Source: an uncultured Clostridia bacterium | GTDB lineage: Bacteria; Bacillota; Clostridia; TANB77; CAG-508 | Assembly: GCA_949746285.1 (NCBI GenBank) | Contig: CATJZH010000104.1 | Coordinates: forward strand, 1 to 13,448 | Length of the DNA: 13,448 nt | Direction of reading: 5' to 3' | Part shown: positions 1 through 8,437 of the stretch, piece by piece | Position numbering within the stretch: position 1 is the stretch's first letter | How the letters are laid out: every line of letters starts with the position of its first letter | The notes under the pieces: model-generated | What the model was told of the DNA's origin: nothing | Databases searched by the model: none | Seen by the model: the letters and a program-made list of their open reading frames with translations, nothing else | Made by a program: the position numbers and the translations under genes

Positions 1-31
1 AAGAGACAGGTAACAAAGTAGGAGTTTATAA

Positions 32-1549
32 ATGGATATATACAGAAAGGAAAAAAATAAGAATTATAAAATTATAATAATTTTAATTATTTTTATTTGT
101 ATATTAATAACAATTTCTGTAATTCTAGGTAAAATTTATAAAAAAGAACAAACTGAAAATTTATCATATGATAATTTAACAACTATAAAAGAAGTTATTG
201 AATATTATGATTCAAAATATATTAGTGAAAAAGAAAGTGATAATTCAAAATACATTTTAGATGTATCTTTGAAGTTTAAATATCTACCATATAATGAAAA
301 CAACGAAAGCAATGAAGAATATTATAATAAGTTGTTAGAAGATTGTGCAAAAATATTAAAATATAAAAGTTTCAGAATGATAGATAAAGAAAATGATTTA
401 AATGTAGAAATAATTTGTAATGGGAAAAAAATTGTTTCTATAATAATAAATGGAATTGAAGATTACTTTATTTATATGGATTCTATGTTTAGTATGAAAG
501 AATTTAAAGAAATAGATATAACAGAATTTAATATTCAGTCGCAAGAACTTCAAAATATAATTAATAATAATTGGAATCCTGATGTAGACTTAGGGACAAG
601 AGATAGTATTTTCAATAATTATTATATATATTTTAATAGAGGGATAAAAACCAGAACAATAGATGGAAAAATATATAATATAGTTTTTGATAAAAAATAC
701 AAAGAGAATGTTATAAGTAACATTTTTCCAGGCATGGATTTTTCAAGCATAGAAGCAAAACTTGGAAATCCAACTTTTAAAGATGATAAAATTATAGGAT
801 ACAAAGGAGAAAAAGAATATATTTTCTTCACGGAAAATGAAATTTCTGTGTATAGAGTAAATATGTCAGATACAGATGATTTTTTTGATTTAGCAGATAA
901 ATATTTAGAAGAAGAGTTAGATTTTCTCGAGTTTATGAATGGGCTTACATATTTGTGGCCAGATTATAGTGACTATAAATATACGTCAAATTCCGTATTT
1001 ATATCATATCCATTAAAAGGTGTGGAAATAAGATTAAATTATGGAGAATTGAATGGTATATATATTTTTAACAATATAAAAAGTAGTTTAAATAAAGTTG
1101 AAAGATATTTAGAAAACACAAACTTTGTTGCTAGACTTCAGGTAGACTTAGTATTTGAAGCAGAAAAAAGGAGAAATGAAGAAAAAAATAATTGGTTAAA
1201 TATAGCAAAAGAGTATAAAGAAAATTTAGATGAACAAACAAAAAATATAATTGGGGAAAGTTTAAATTATGAATTATGTCCAGAAATAGATAATTATAAC
1301 TTAATATATTCAATGAAGTTTATATCTAAATATGATGAAAATCCAAATAGAGAATTAGCAGATACAATTAGTTCATTCTTATGGATAAATAATGATTTAT
1401 TTGCATATTCAAAAAGAGGTAAAGGTATATTTTTATATAATTTGCAAGACGGAACAATAAGCAGATTAATTACAGGAACAGATGAATATGAGTTAAAAGG
1501 ATTTGAAGATGGAATATTAAAATATGATAATACTGAAATAAGATTTTAG
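32..1549 (+). CDS. Membrane-anchored extracytoplasmic protein of unknown function
   Basis: I do not recognise a named family in this 505-residue protein. A lysine-rich N-terminus (residues 1-12) is followed by one strongly hydrophobic helix (about 13-34, nearly all I/L/V/F). The remaining ~470 residues are polar and acidic with no further membrane segment, so the likely topology is type II with the bulk outside the cell. Two local patterns stand out. Near residue 235 the segment FPGMDFSSIEAKLGNPTF resembles the G-M-x-x-x-x-V/I-x-x-x-L-G-x-P turn of SmpA/OmlA-like domains. The last ~60 residues (LWINNDLFAYS...GIFLYNLQDG) read like a single beta-propeller blade. The ATG at 32 has an AGGAG site at 20-24. 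The gene ends at the base where the next reading frame can begin, so it is probably co-transcribed with the VirB6-like genes. Bases 1-21 could be the end of an upstream gene (stop TAG at 19-21), but seven codons are too few to call. Confidence 0.8.
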   Translation: MDIYRKEKNKNYKIIIILIIFICILITISVILGKIYKKEQTENLSYDNLTTIKEVIEYYDSKYISEKESDNSKYILDVSLKFKYLPYNENNESNEEYYNKLLEDCAKILKYKSFRMIDKENDLNVEIICNGKKIVSIIINGIEDYFIYMDSMFSMKEFKEIDITEFNIQSQELQNIINNNWNPDVDLGTRDSIFNNYYIYFNRGIKTRTIDGKIYNIVFDKKYKENVISNIFPGMDFSSIEAKLGNPTFKDDKIIGYKGEKEYIFFTENEISVYRVNMSDTDDFFDLADKYLEEELDFLEFMNGLTYLWPDYSDYKYTSNSVFISYPLKGVEIRLNYGELNGIYIFNNIKSSLNKVERYLENTNFVARLQVDLVFEAEKRRNEEKNNWLNIAKEYKENLDEQTKNIIGESLNYELCPEIDNYNLIYSMKFISKYDENPNRELADTISSFLWINNDLFAYSKRGKGIFLYNLQDGTISRLITGTDEYELKGFEDGILKYDNTEIRF

Positions 1550-1556
1550 TGTTTAG

Positions 1557-1563
1557 AAAGGAG
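1557..1563 (+). promoter_or_regulatory. Ribosome binding site deciding the start of the first VirB6-like gene
   Basis: AAAGGAG lies 6 bases upstream of the ATG at 1570. The reading frame could also open at GTG 1549, overlapping the previous stop codon, but that GTG has no Shine-Dalgarno sequence and would place this site inside the gene. The ATG at 1570 is therefore preferred. It also gives a normal signal peptide of about 32 residues. Confidence 0.8.
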
Positions 1564-1569
1564 AAAGGT

Positions 1570-4500
1570 ATGGCAGGACTTAAAGGAATTTGTAAAAGAA
1601 TTATTTTAATAATAGTAACAATATCATTACTAATATCATTTTGTGCTATACCTGCTTCTTATGCAAAATTGGATTTAGAAGACAATGAATTCTATTATGC
1701 TGGTGCACAAAAAGGTCAGTATAATGTGTCTCAGGGAATTTTTGAGTGGCTTTTATCAAAAATTGGAGATATAGCAGACTGGCTTCTAGGAATTATTACT
1801 ATGGGATTTAGAATGGTGTTTGTTGGTTGGACAGCACTTTTAGAGAAAATGTTAACATGGGCAATAGAAAGTACATCAGGAGTTAATGCGAGTGGCGACA
1901 TAGTAGAAAGCAATACAGATTTAACATCTATTACAGATTCAAGCAATAATATAACAATGGAAGCAATTGTATATAATCATGTTGCAGCATTAAATGCTAA
2001 TTTATTTGATTTAAAAAGAGATGAAGAAGATTTAAAATATTCAGCAACAGGACATATTTTAAGATGTAAAAAATGTTCAACAGGACCAGAGGATGATGTT
2101 ACAAAATGTTGTAAATTAGATGGAACATGTTCATGTGAATGTGGTGGAAAATGTGAATCTTGTAAGACATATATTGCAGCAGTAAAACAATATAATGATG
2201 AAGATGCTGAGAAGCCTATAATTATTAAAATAAAAGAAACGGTTGCTATGTGGTATTACATTATAAGAACACTAGCAATAGCTGGAATGCTTCTTGTGCT
2301 TATTGTACTAGGTATTAAAATGGCTATATCTACTATAGCATCAGATAAAGCAGTTTATAAAAGAATGCTTGCAGATTGGCTTATTGGTATGATAATACTA
2401 TTTTCAATGCATTATATTATGTTATTTATAATATATGTAAATGAAGAATTAGTTAAAGTAGTTGAGCAAACTGCCACTTCTGTAAATAGTGTTCAAATGA
2501 AACAATTGGCTGAAAAAGATAGTCAAAATGGTGTTGAATATACTGATGAAGAATTAGAACTTAAAATTTATGAAGCAGTAAGGACAAGAGCTTATGATGC
2601 TAAATTAATAAATGGATTATCTGGGACAATAATGTATATGACATTAGTTTATTTTGCATTTAGATATACAATTGTTTATGTAAAGAGATTATTTACTATA
2701 ATAGTATTAACAATTATGGCTCCAGGAGTAGGATTTGCATATGCTCTACAAAAAGCATTATCAGGAAAACAGCAAGCTCTAAAAAATTGGCTTACTGAAT
2801 ATGTATTAAATGTAATTATTCAAGTAGTACATGCACTTATATATGCAATATTTATTTCACAAGCACTTATATTATCATTAGGGTCAATTTCAGGTGTTAT
2901 TGTTGGATTAATATTAATGAATTATACACTAAAAGCAGATGCTTTATTTAGAAAAATATTTAGAATTTCTACAGGTGGAGGTTTAGTAGACGATACAAAT
3001 AATTCAGCTGATAGATTAAGATCAAATATTATAGATACATATGCAGGTGGAAAAGCTGCAGTTAGCACATTAACAAATACACCATATACAAATGCTGCAA
3101 AAGGAATAGGAAAAGCTGCTGTAGCATTACCATTAGTTGCTATGGGAGGAGCTAAAAAAGGTATAAAAGCTTTAAGAAATAATAATTCTCAAAATGAAGT
3201 AGAAGATGAAGAAAATGAAAGCTTAGAAAATAACCCAGTATCAACACCAGCTGGAATGCCAACACCTACAACACAAAATACAGGATCAAATACAGAGAGA
3301 ACACCAAATCTGTCAAATAGAAGTGATAAAGAACTATTAGGAATAGGAAAGAAAACATTAAAAGGAAATGTAGCACTTGCTAAAGAAGAAGTATTAAATG
3401 CTAAAACTAAACAAGAACAAGATGCTGCTATGAAGAAACTTATAAAAGCAAGTGATGAGTATAATAGATATGAAAAATTAACAGTTCCATCAACTGGAGA
3501 TGTAGCTAAAGCTCATTTGGAGAGAGTATTAGATATAGATAATCACTTCGTATTTAATAGTAATAAAGGATTTAGTGGAAATTTAAAAGAACTTTATAAA
3601 GGAATATATGGAAATACATATATAGATCCAAATACAGGAAAAAAAGTAAACGACGGAACAGGATTCTTTAACGAATTAAAACCAAGCAAATTATTAGGAC
3701 TTACAGAAGCAGATAAAAAGATTTTCAAAAAGCAAGCAGGTTTGTTAATGGGAACATTTGCAGGAATGGGAAGTTTATTTTTAGGAATGGGTACAATTGT
3801 TGCAAACCCTAAATTAGGTATGGGATTATTAGCAACAGGACATACATTAACAAAAAGAGGCCTAGGTAGACCAACAACTGTAGGTACATACAAAGGAAGT
3901 TATACTTTTTCAAGATTTGGTATACCAACTATTAAAAATATGGAAAAATTAGCCTTAGAAAAAGCTAAAAAAGAAAGAGCTAATTTAAAATTAAGAAATC
4001 ATGAAGGATTTTATAATTCTCTAAGAAATAATAAAATAGTTCCTGCTACATTAGGAGTAACAGCAGGACTTGCAATAGCTACAGGAGCAGGAATAGTACC
4101 AGCTACAATGCTTGGAGCTGGATTTATTGCTAAAAAGTTTACACCAGCAACAAACATTGGTCAAGGTTTGAATGATTTAAAAGATCATTTAGATAAACAG
4201 TCAAAAGAACAAGAAAAAGAATTTAAAATTGACACATTACATATTTTAAAAGCTGAGACACAAGCAAGAATGGAAATTTTATTAGATGAAAATGATGAAA
4301 ATAGTGAAGATCCAAAGTATTTAAAAGAATTATATGATGTATTAGGATATGAATATAATGATAGAACAAAAGAAATAACAAAAAAAGAAGCAACATCTGA
4401 AGAAGAACAACTTCAAGAAAGTTTTGAAAATAAACTAGATGTTAAAATGAAAAATAATGTAGTTGAAGATGAAATAATACTTAACGCTATTGATAAAAAT

Positions 4501-5616
4501 GAAGTAACAGAAGTAGATGCGAAATATATAGATAAAGAAATAGATAATGTTTTAATAACAATGTCAGCTGGAAAAGTGTTAGATATAAATAGTGAATCAA
4601 CTTTAGATACAGTTATGTCACAATTAACTTCTAGATTAATATCAGCAGGAATTATAACAAATAATCAGAAAGCTGAAAAAGTATTTAAAAAAGGTAAATC
4701 AGGATTAAAAACTGCTTTAAAACATAAAGCTGCTTTAGCAAATAAGAAATTAGAAATTGCAGAAATGGAATTAGAAGGAATAAATGAAGATGAAAAAGGA
4801 ATATTGAAAGAAGTAATAGAACAAATTTCAAAAGAAAAGAATATATCTGATTTTACAAAAATGAATCCTTCAGAAGTTTTAACTAAGTTTAATAGTATAA
4901 GAAGTGCAAGAATGAATTTAGCAAATTTAACTCCTGCGGAAATAACTTTATATAACAGAAAATTAAATAAATATCTTAAAGCATTACAAATAGCTAAACT
5001 TGCTACTCATAATGAAGCTTATGAACAAAAGAAAAATGCAAAGAAACAAGTAAAAAATAAAGTTAAGAGAAGAAAAAATAAATTAAAACAAATATTAGAA
5101 ATGACTTTTGATACAGGAATAGATTCTCCTACAGATGAAATAATTACACAAGTAACCAATATAAAAGATGTAGGTGGAAATGTAACAGATAGAAAAGGTA
5201 CTACTGTAGAAGTTTCTTCTGAAGAGTCAAATAGAGTATTAGAATTATTGTTTTTAAGGAAAGAACTAGAAGAAATAAATAATGTTGCTATAGAAGAAAT
5301 AGAATTAACTAAAGGTCCATATAAGTTTACAAAAGCAACTAAGGATAAATCTGATGCAACTATAGATTATTATAATGATGAATTACAAGTACAAAAATAC
5401 GCAGTAGAACATGCAGAAATATATAATGATAGAAATTATGAGAATTCATCAAATAATTATACACAAGAAGAAATAGAAGAAAGAAAAAGGATAGATGAAC
5501 TAGAAAAAGGTCTAGAAAAGAAAAAGAAAATTATGGAAAAAGCGGAAAGAGAATTAACATTAAAAGGACCTATTGTAGATTTAGATGATACGAGAAAACA
5601 ATTATTAAGGAAATAG
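1570..5616 (+). CDS. VirB6/TrbL-like polytopic membrane protein with Cys-rich insert and long C-terminal tail
   Basis: This 1348-residue protein is probably a channel or inner-membrane core subunit of a type IV secretion-like apparatus. Numbering starts at ATG 1570. A signal peptide (1-32, ending ASYA) is followed by an amphipathic/hydrophobic stretch (about 55-100). Next comes a nine-cysteine cluster (166-198), probably outside the cell. The membrane core has helices near 227-255 and 268-292 joined by a loop with the Y-K-x-M-L-x-D-W motif shared by the next two genes, then about four more helices (350-460). A basic R-K-I-F motif near 465 ends the core. After that come a Pro/Thr-rich linker (about 554-582), two Gly/Ala-rich hydrophobic patches (about 725-760 and 820-855) and a highly charged, largely helical tail to the end. 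VirB6 proteins are usually 300-400 residues, so the tail is a large extension. It is the first of three tandem paralogues and is in one frame throughout with no CGG codon. VirB6 is assigned from membrane architecture and operon context, not from a diagnostic motif. Confidence 0.75.
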   Translation: MAGLKGICKRIILIIVTISLLISFCAIPASYAKLDLEDNEFYYAGAQKGQYNVSQGIFEWLLSKIGDIADWLLGIITMGFRMVFVGWTALLEKMLTWAIESTSGVNASGDIVESNTDLTSITDSSNNITMEAIVYNHVAALNANLFDLKRDEEDLKYSATGHILRCKKCSTGPEDDVTKCCKLDGTCSCECGGKCESCKTYIAAVKQYNDEDAEKPIIIKIKETVAMWYYIIRTLAIAGMLLVLIVLGIKMAISTIASDKAVYKRMLADWLIGMIILFSMHYIMLFIIYVNEELVKVVEQTATSVNSVQMKQLAEKDSQNGVEYTDEELELKIYEAVRTRAYDAKLINGLSGTIMYMTLVYFAFRYTIVYVKRLFTIIVLTIMAPGVGFAYALQKALSGKQQALKNWLTEYVLNVIIQVVHALIYAIFISQALILSLGSISGVIVGLILMNYTLKADALFRKIFRISTGGGLVDDTNNSADRLRSNIIDTYAGGKAAVSTLTNTPYTNAAKGIGKAAVALPLVAMGGAKKGIKALRNNNSQNEVEDEENESLENNPVSTPAGMPTPTTQNTGSNTERTPNLSNRSDKELLGIGKKTLKGNVALAKEEVLNAKTKQEQDAAMKKLIKASDEYNRYEKLTVPSTGDVAKAHLERVLDIDNHFVFNSNKGFSGNLKELYKGIYGNTYIDPNTGKKVNDGTGFFNELKPSKLLGLTEADKKIFKKQAGLLMGTFAGMGSLFLGMGTIVANPKLGMGLLATGHTLTKRGLGRPTTVGTYKGSYTFSRFGIPTIKNMEKLALEKAKKERANLKLRNHEGFYNSLRNNKIVPATLGVTAGLAIATGAGIVPATMLGAGFIAKKFTPATNIGQGLNDLKDHLDKQSKEQEKEFKIDTLHILKAETQARMEILLDENDENSEDPKYLKELYDVLGYEYNDRTKEITKKEATSEEEQLQESFENKLDVKMKNNVVEDEIILNAIDKNEVTEVDAKYIDKEIDNVLITMSAGKVLDINSESTLDTVMSQLTSRLISAGIITNNQKAEKVFKKGKSGLKTALKHKAALANKKLEIAEMELEGINEDEKGILKEVIEQISKEKNISDFTKMNPSEVLTKFNSIRSARMNLANLTPAEITLYNRKLNKYLKALQIAKLATHNEAYEQKKNAKKQVKNKVKRRKNKLKQILEMTFDTGIDSPTDEIITQVTNIKDVGGNVTDRKGTTVEVSSEESNRVLELLFLRKELEEINNVAIEEIELTKGPYKFTKATKDKSDATIDYYNDELQVQKYAVEHAEIYNDRNYENSSNNYTQEEIEERKRIDELEKGLEKKKKIMEKAERELTLKGPIVDLDDTRKQLLRK
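2065..2163 (+). other. Cysteine-rich insert (nine Cys in 33 residues) within the first VirB6-like protein
   Basis: Residues 166-198 hold cysteines at 166, 169, 180, 181, 187, 189, 191, 195 and 198, including C-x2-C, CC, C-x-C-x-C and C-x3-C-x2-C spacings. The rest of the protein is nearly cysteine-free, and neither paralogue has an equivalent. The segment lies between the signal peptide and the first core helix, so it probably faces outward. It could bind metal or be stabilised by disulfides. I cannot match it to a named zinc-binding family. Confidence 0.7.
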
Positions 5617-5634
5617 AGAGAAGGTGAAGAGCTT

Positions 5635-8434
5635 TTGAAAAGAAAATTAAAAAAATTACTAATATGTATTTTAATAGTTTTTACATTAAATAACTTTTTT
5701 ATAAGTAGTTTTTCAGAAAATATATTTTCTGTTTATGCAGCCAGTACAGGTTCTACTGTAGAAAATAAAATAAATAAAATATTTAGTACAGTTGTTGGAT
5801 TATTGACATGGCCAATAAGAATAGTTGCTTTAGCATTTGGTTTAGCAGTAGATAAGCTGATGGCAGGAGTTGCATATATAGAAAATGATACAGGAGTTCT
5901 GGATGACTCGATGCTTTCTGCAACTCTGACACCTTTTGATATACTATCTGGAAACATAAAATTGTTAGATATTAATTTTTTTGAAATAGGAAGTAATAAA
6001 GATTCTATTTTATATAAATTTAGAACATCAATAGCTATATGGTATTATGCTCTAAGAAATATAGCATCAGCTATATTATTAGTAATATTAATATATGTAG
6101 GTATAAGAATGGCATTATCAACAGTTTCAGCAGAACAAAAAGCTACATATAAAAAGATGATTGTAGATTGGGTTATAAGTATAGCAATAATATTCTTACT
6201 TCATTATATAATTTTGTTTACAATATATGTTAATCAAGCATTAGTAGATGCTATTTTTGGAATGGATCAAACAGATATATCTTCAAGCATTGATGCTTTA
6301 GCAAAAACAGCAGCTACAAATATGAATATAGAGGCAATTGCAGCAACAGTTGTATATTGTATGCTTATTTTCCAAACATTTGGATTATTTATATCTTATT
6401 TTAACCGTATGCTTAAATTAGCATTCTTAATAATTATATCACCACTTATAACATTAACATATTCAATAGATAAAATGGGTGATGGAAAAGCACAGGCTTT
6501 AAACACTTGGCTTAAAGAATTTGTATTTACAGTTTTAATACAACCATTTCATGCTATTTTGTATATGACTTTTATTAATGTAGCATTTGAATTATTAGCA
6601 AAAGAAGCTTCTGGTTCAATGAAATCAATAGCAGTTTCAATAATAGCTATATTATGTGTTAGTTTTATAAAAGAAGGAGAGAAAATAGTAAGAAAGATTT
6701 TTGCTTTTGCTGATGATAATCAACAAACATCATTAGCAGCAGGAATGGCTGTTGCAAGTATTGCAGCTTCAAAGGCTAAAAATGTAGGAAAAACAACTAG
6801 AAAAGCCGTTAATAGTGTAAAAAATATACGGTACTGGAGCTTCAAATACATTTTCTGCAGCTAAAGTAGAAGCTATAGCATTAGGAAGAGTCTTAACAGG
6901 AAGAAATAAAACTAGTGATGGTCAAGTACAAACAGTAGAAGAATTAAAATCTGATATTAGAACAGATATAAATACTAAAAAAGCAGAAAAAGAAGAGAAA
7001 AAGAGATATGGTGTTTCTCAAGATAAAAATAAAGATGCAATAGAAGCAAGAACTAAAGAAATAATGAAAGCAAATGGTGCACTTACGAAATCTGAGGCAG
7101 CATCACAAGCAAGACTTGCAATAGCAAAAGAATCAAGAAAAAGTAGAAAATCAGATGCATTCTATAAAAAACATCCTGTAATTAAAGGAGCAAGAGGCAG
7201 AATTATTGGTGCAAAGAATGTAATAAAACAATCAGAAACATTAAGAGAATTAGGAAAGATGACAAATACAACTATAGCAGCAGGAGCAGGACTTGCATTA
7301 GGTTCAGGAGTATATGGTGTTACTGGAAGTATATCTCAAGGTATAATGTCTGGTGTAGCTATGTATGGTGGTACAGGTGAGTTTTTAAGAAGTAGTACAT
7401 CTACTCTAAAAAGTGATGTTGATGGAAGATTACAAAGCTTAGGTGCAGTTGGAAAAACAGATGCAGCAATTAAATTAAACCAAATAATTGCCAACGCAGA
7501 TAAATATGAAGGCAAAGATGAACTAGATAAAATAATGAAAGAACTAGAAAAAGCATTAGAACAAGCAGGAGTTAATGGAAAAGTAAGAACTAATATAAAA
7601 AATACAATAGAAAAAGGAGCAACATCTAATCCATCAGCAAGTATTTCTAGTTTAGTAAATAATGCTTTAACAGCAAATGGAGTAACAGGAGCACATCTAA
7701 CATCAGATGTTATGGATTCTACTACTAAACTTGCTGAATTTACACAGGAAAAAGGTGTTTATAATACATTAAAACAAGCAGGAGACATTGGAATAGGACC
7801 AGATGCATTTGTTGCAGGTGTACTAAAAGATTACAAGGGAACAGGAGGAGAATCAGGAGTAGGAATGCAAACAGATAAAGAGTTCTTAGATGAATCTGTA
7901 AGAATTACTGAAAATAGAGAACGAAAAGAAGAAATATTTGAGGCACCAGATGAAGAAGTTACAAAACAATTTGTTGAAAATAAAAATGAAAAAGATTTAC
8001 AAGAATTTTATAAAACTTGTGATAAAGAAATTAATAAAGCAATCAATAATATAGATAATTCATCAGATGAAGAAGTTACAAAAGATCTTATAGCTAGATT
8101 AAATCAATTACAAGCAGCAAAGGCAAAAGTACAAGATGTAGAATTAGATAGAGAAATTGAAAGAATAAGAGCAGAATACCAAAATGTTCTTGATAAAGCT
8201 ACAAATGCTACTGAAAGAGAAGCAAAAAGAACAGTTGATAGAGAATTATCAAGATTACAAGATGAGTATGATAAGTATATAGATCAAGCAAATGAGCATC
8301 TAGACAGAACTCATATAGAAGGAACAAAGAGTGAAGCAGAAATAACAGCACAAAAAATAGCTCTTCAAACAGAAAAAACTAATATAATGAATATTAGACA
8401 AACTTTAAATAATGAAAATGGGAGTCAGCAATAA
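5635..8434 (+). CDS. VirB6/TrbL-like membrane protein, second copy, requiring a +1 frameshift at CGG 6829
   Basis: This is read as 5635-6828, a skipped C at 6829, then 6830-8431 plus stop (932 residues). The start is TTG 5635 with AGGTGA at 5622-5627; no nearby ATG would keep the signal peptide (1-36, ending VYAA). The core has W136-Y-Y, helices near 143-160 and 180-200 flanking a Y-K-K-M-I-V-D-W loop, then about four more helices (235-345) and a V-R-K-I-F motif near 350. Without shifting, translation stops at 6864 and gives a 409-residue protein that keeps the whole membrane core. With the shift, a 534-residue tail is added: a basic region, a Gly/Ala-rich hydrophobic patch (about 547-580) and a charged coiled-coil region (about 768-930). 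The second frame stays open from 6821 to 8431. Its first ATG, at 7064, lacks a Shine-Dalgarno sequence, and 78 coding-like codons precede it, so it is unlikely to be a separate gene. Close paralogue of the next gene. A recent disabling mutation or base-call error is the main alternative. Confidence 0.72.
6829..6831 (+). other. Proposed +1 frameshift site at a CGG codon
   Basis: The zero frame reads AAT ATA CGG TAC and ends at TAA 6862-6864. The +1 frame has a stop at 6818-6820, so the shift must fall within 6821-6861. Skipping the C gives AAT ATA (C) GGT ACT GGA GCT and joins the two coding halves. This is one of only two in-frame CGG codons in the window. A run of six A (6819-6824) lies just upstream. 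Losing one A there would also restore the frame, so an indel is the rival explanation. Confidence 0.6.
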
Positions 8435-8437
8435 AAA

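Noticed and set aside
1..21. Tail of an upstream gene ending at TAG 19-21
   Set aside because: It fits a tight operon, but six codons plus a stop carry no recognisable sequence, and another frame also stops at 11-13.
1549..1569. GTG start for the first VirB6-like gene
   Set aside because: A clear AAAGGAG site lies inside this stretch, correctly spaced for the ATG at 1570.
7064..8434. A separate gene starting at ATG 7064
   Set aside because: There is no Shine-Dalgarno sequence before it, and the same frame is open and coding-like for 78 codons upstream, reaching exactly the end region of the preceding frame. It is better read as the tail of the second VirB6-like protein.
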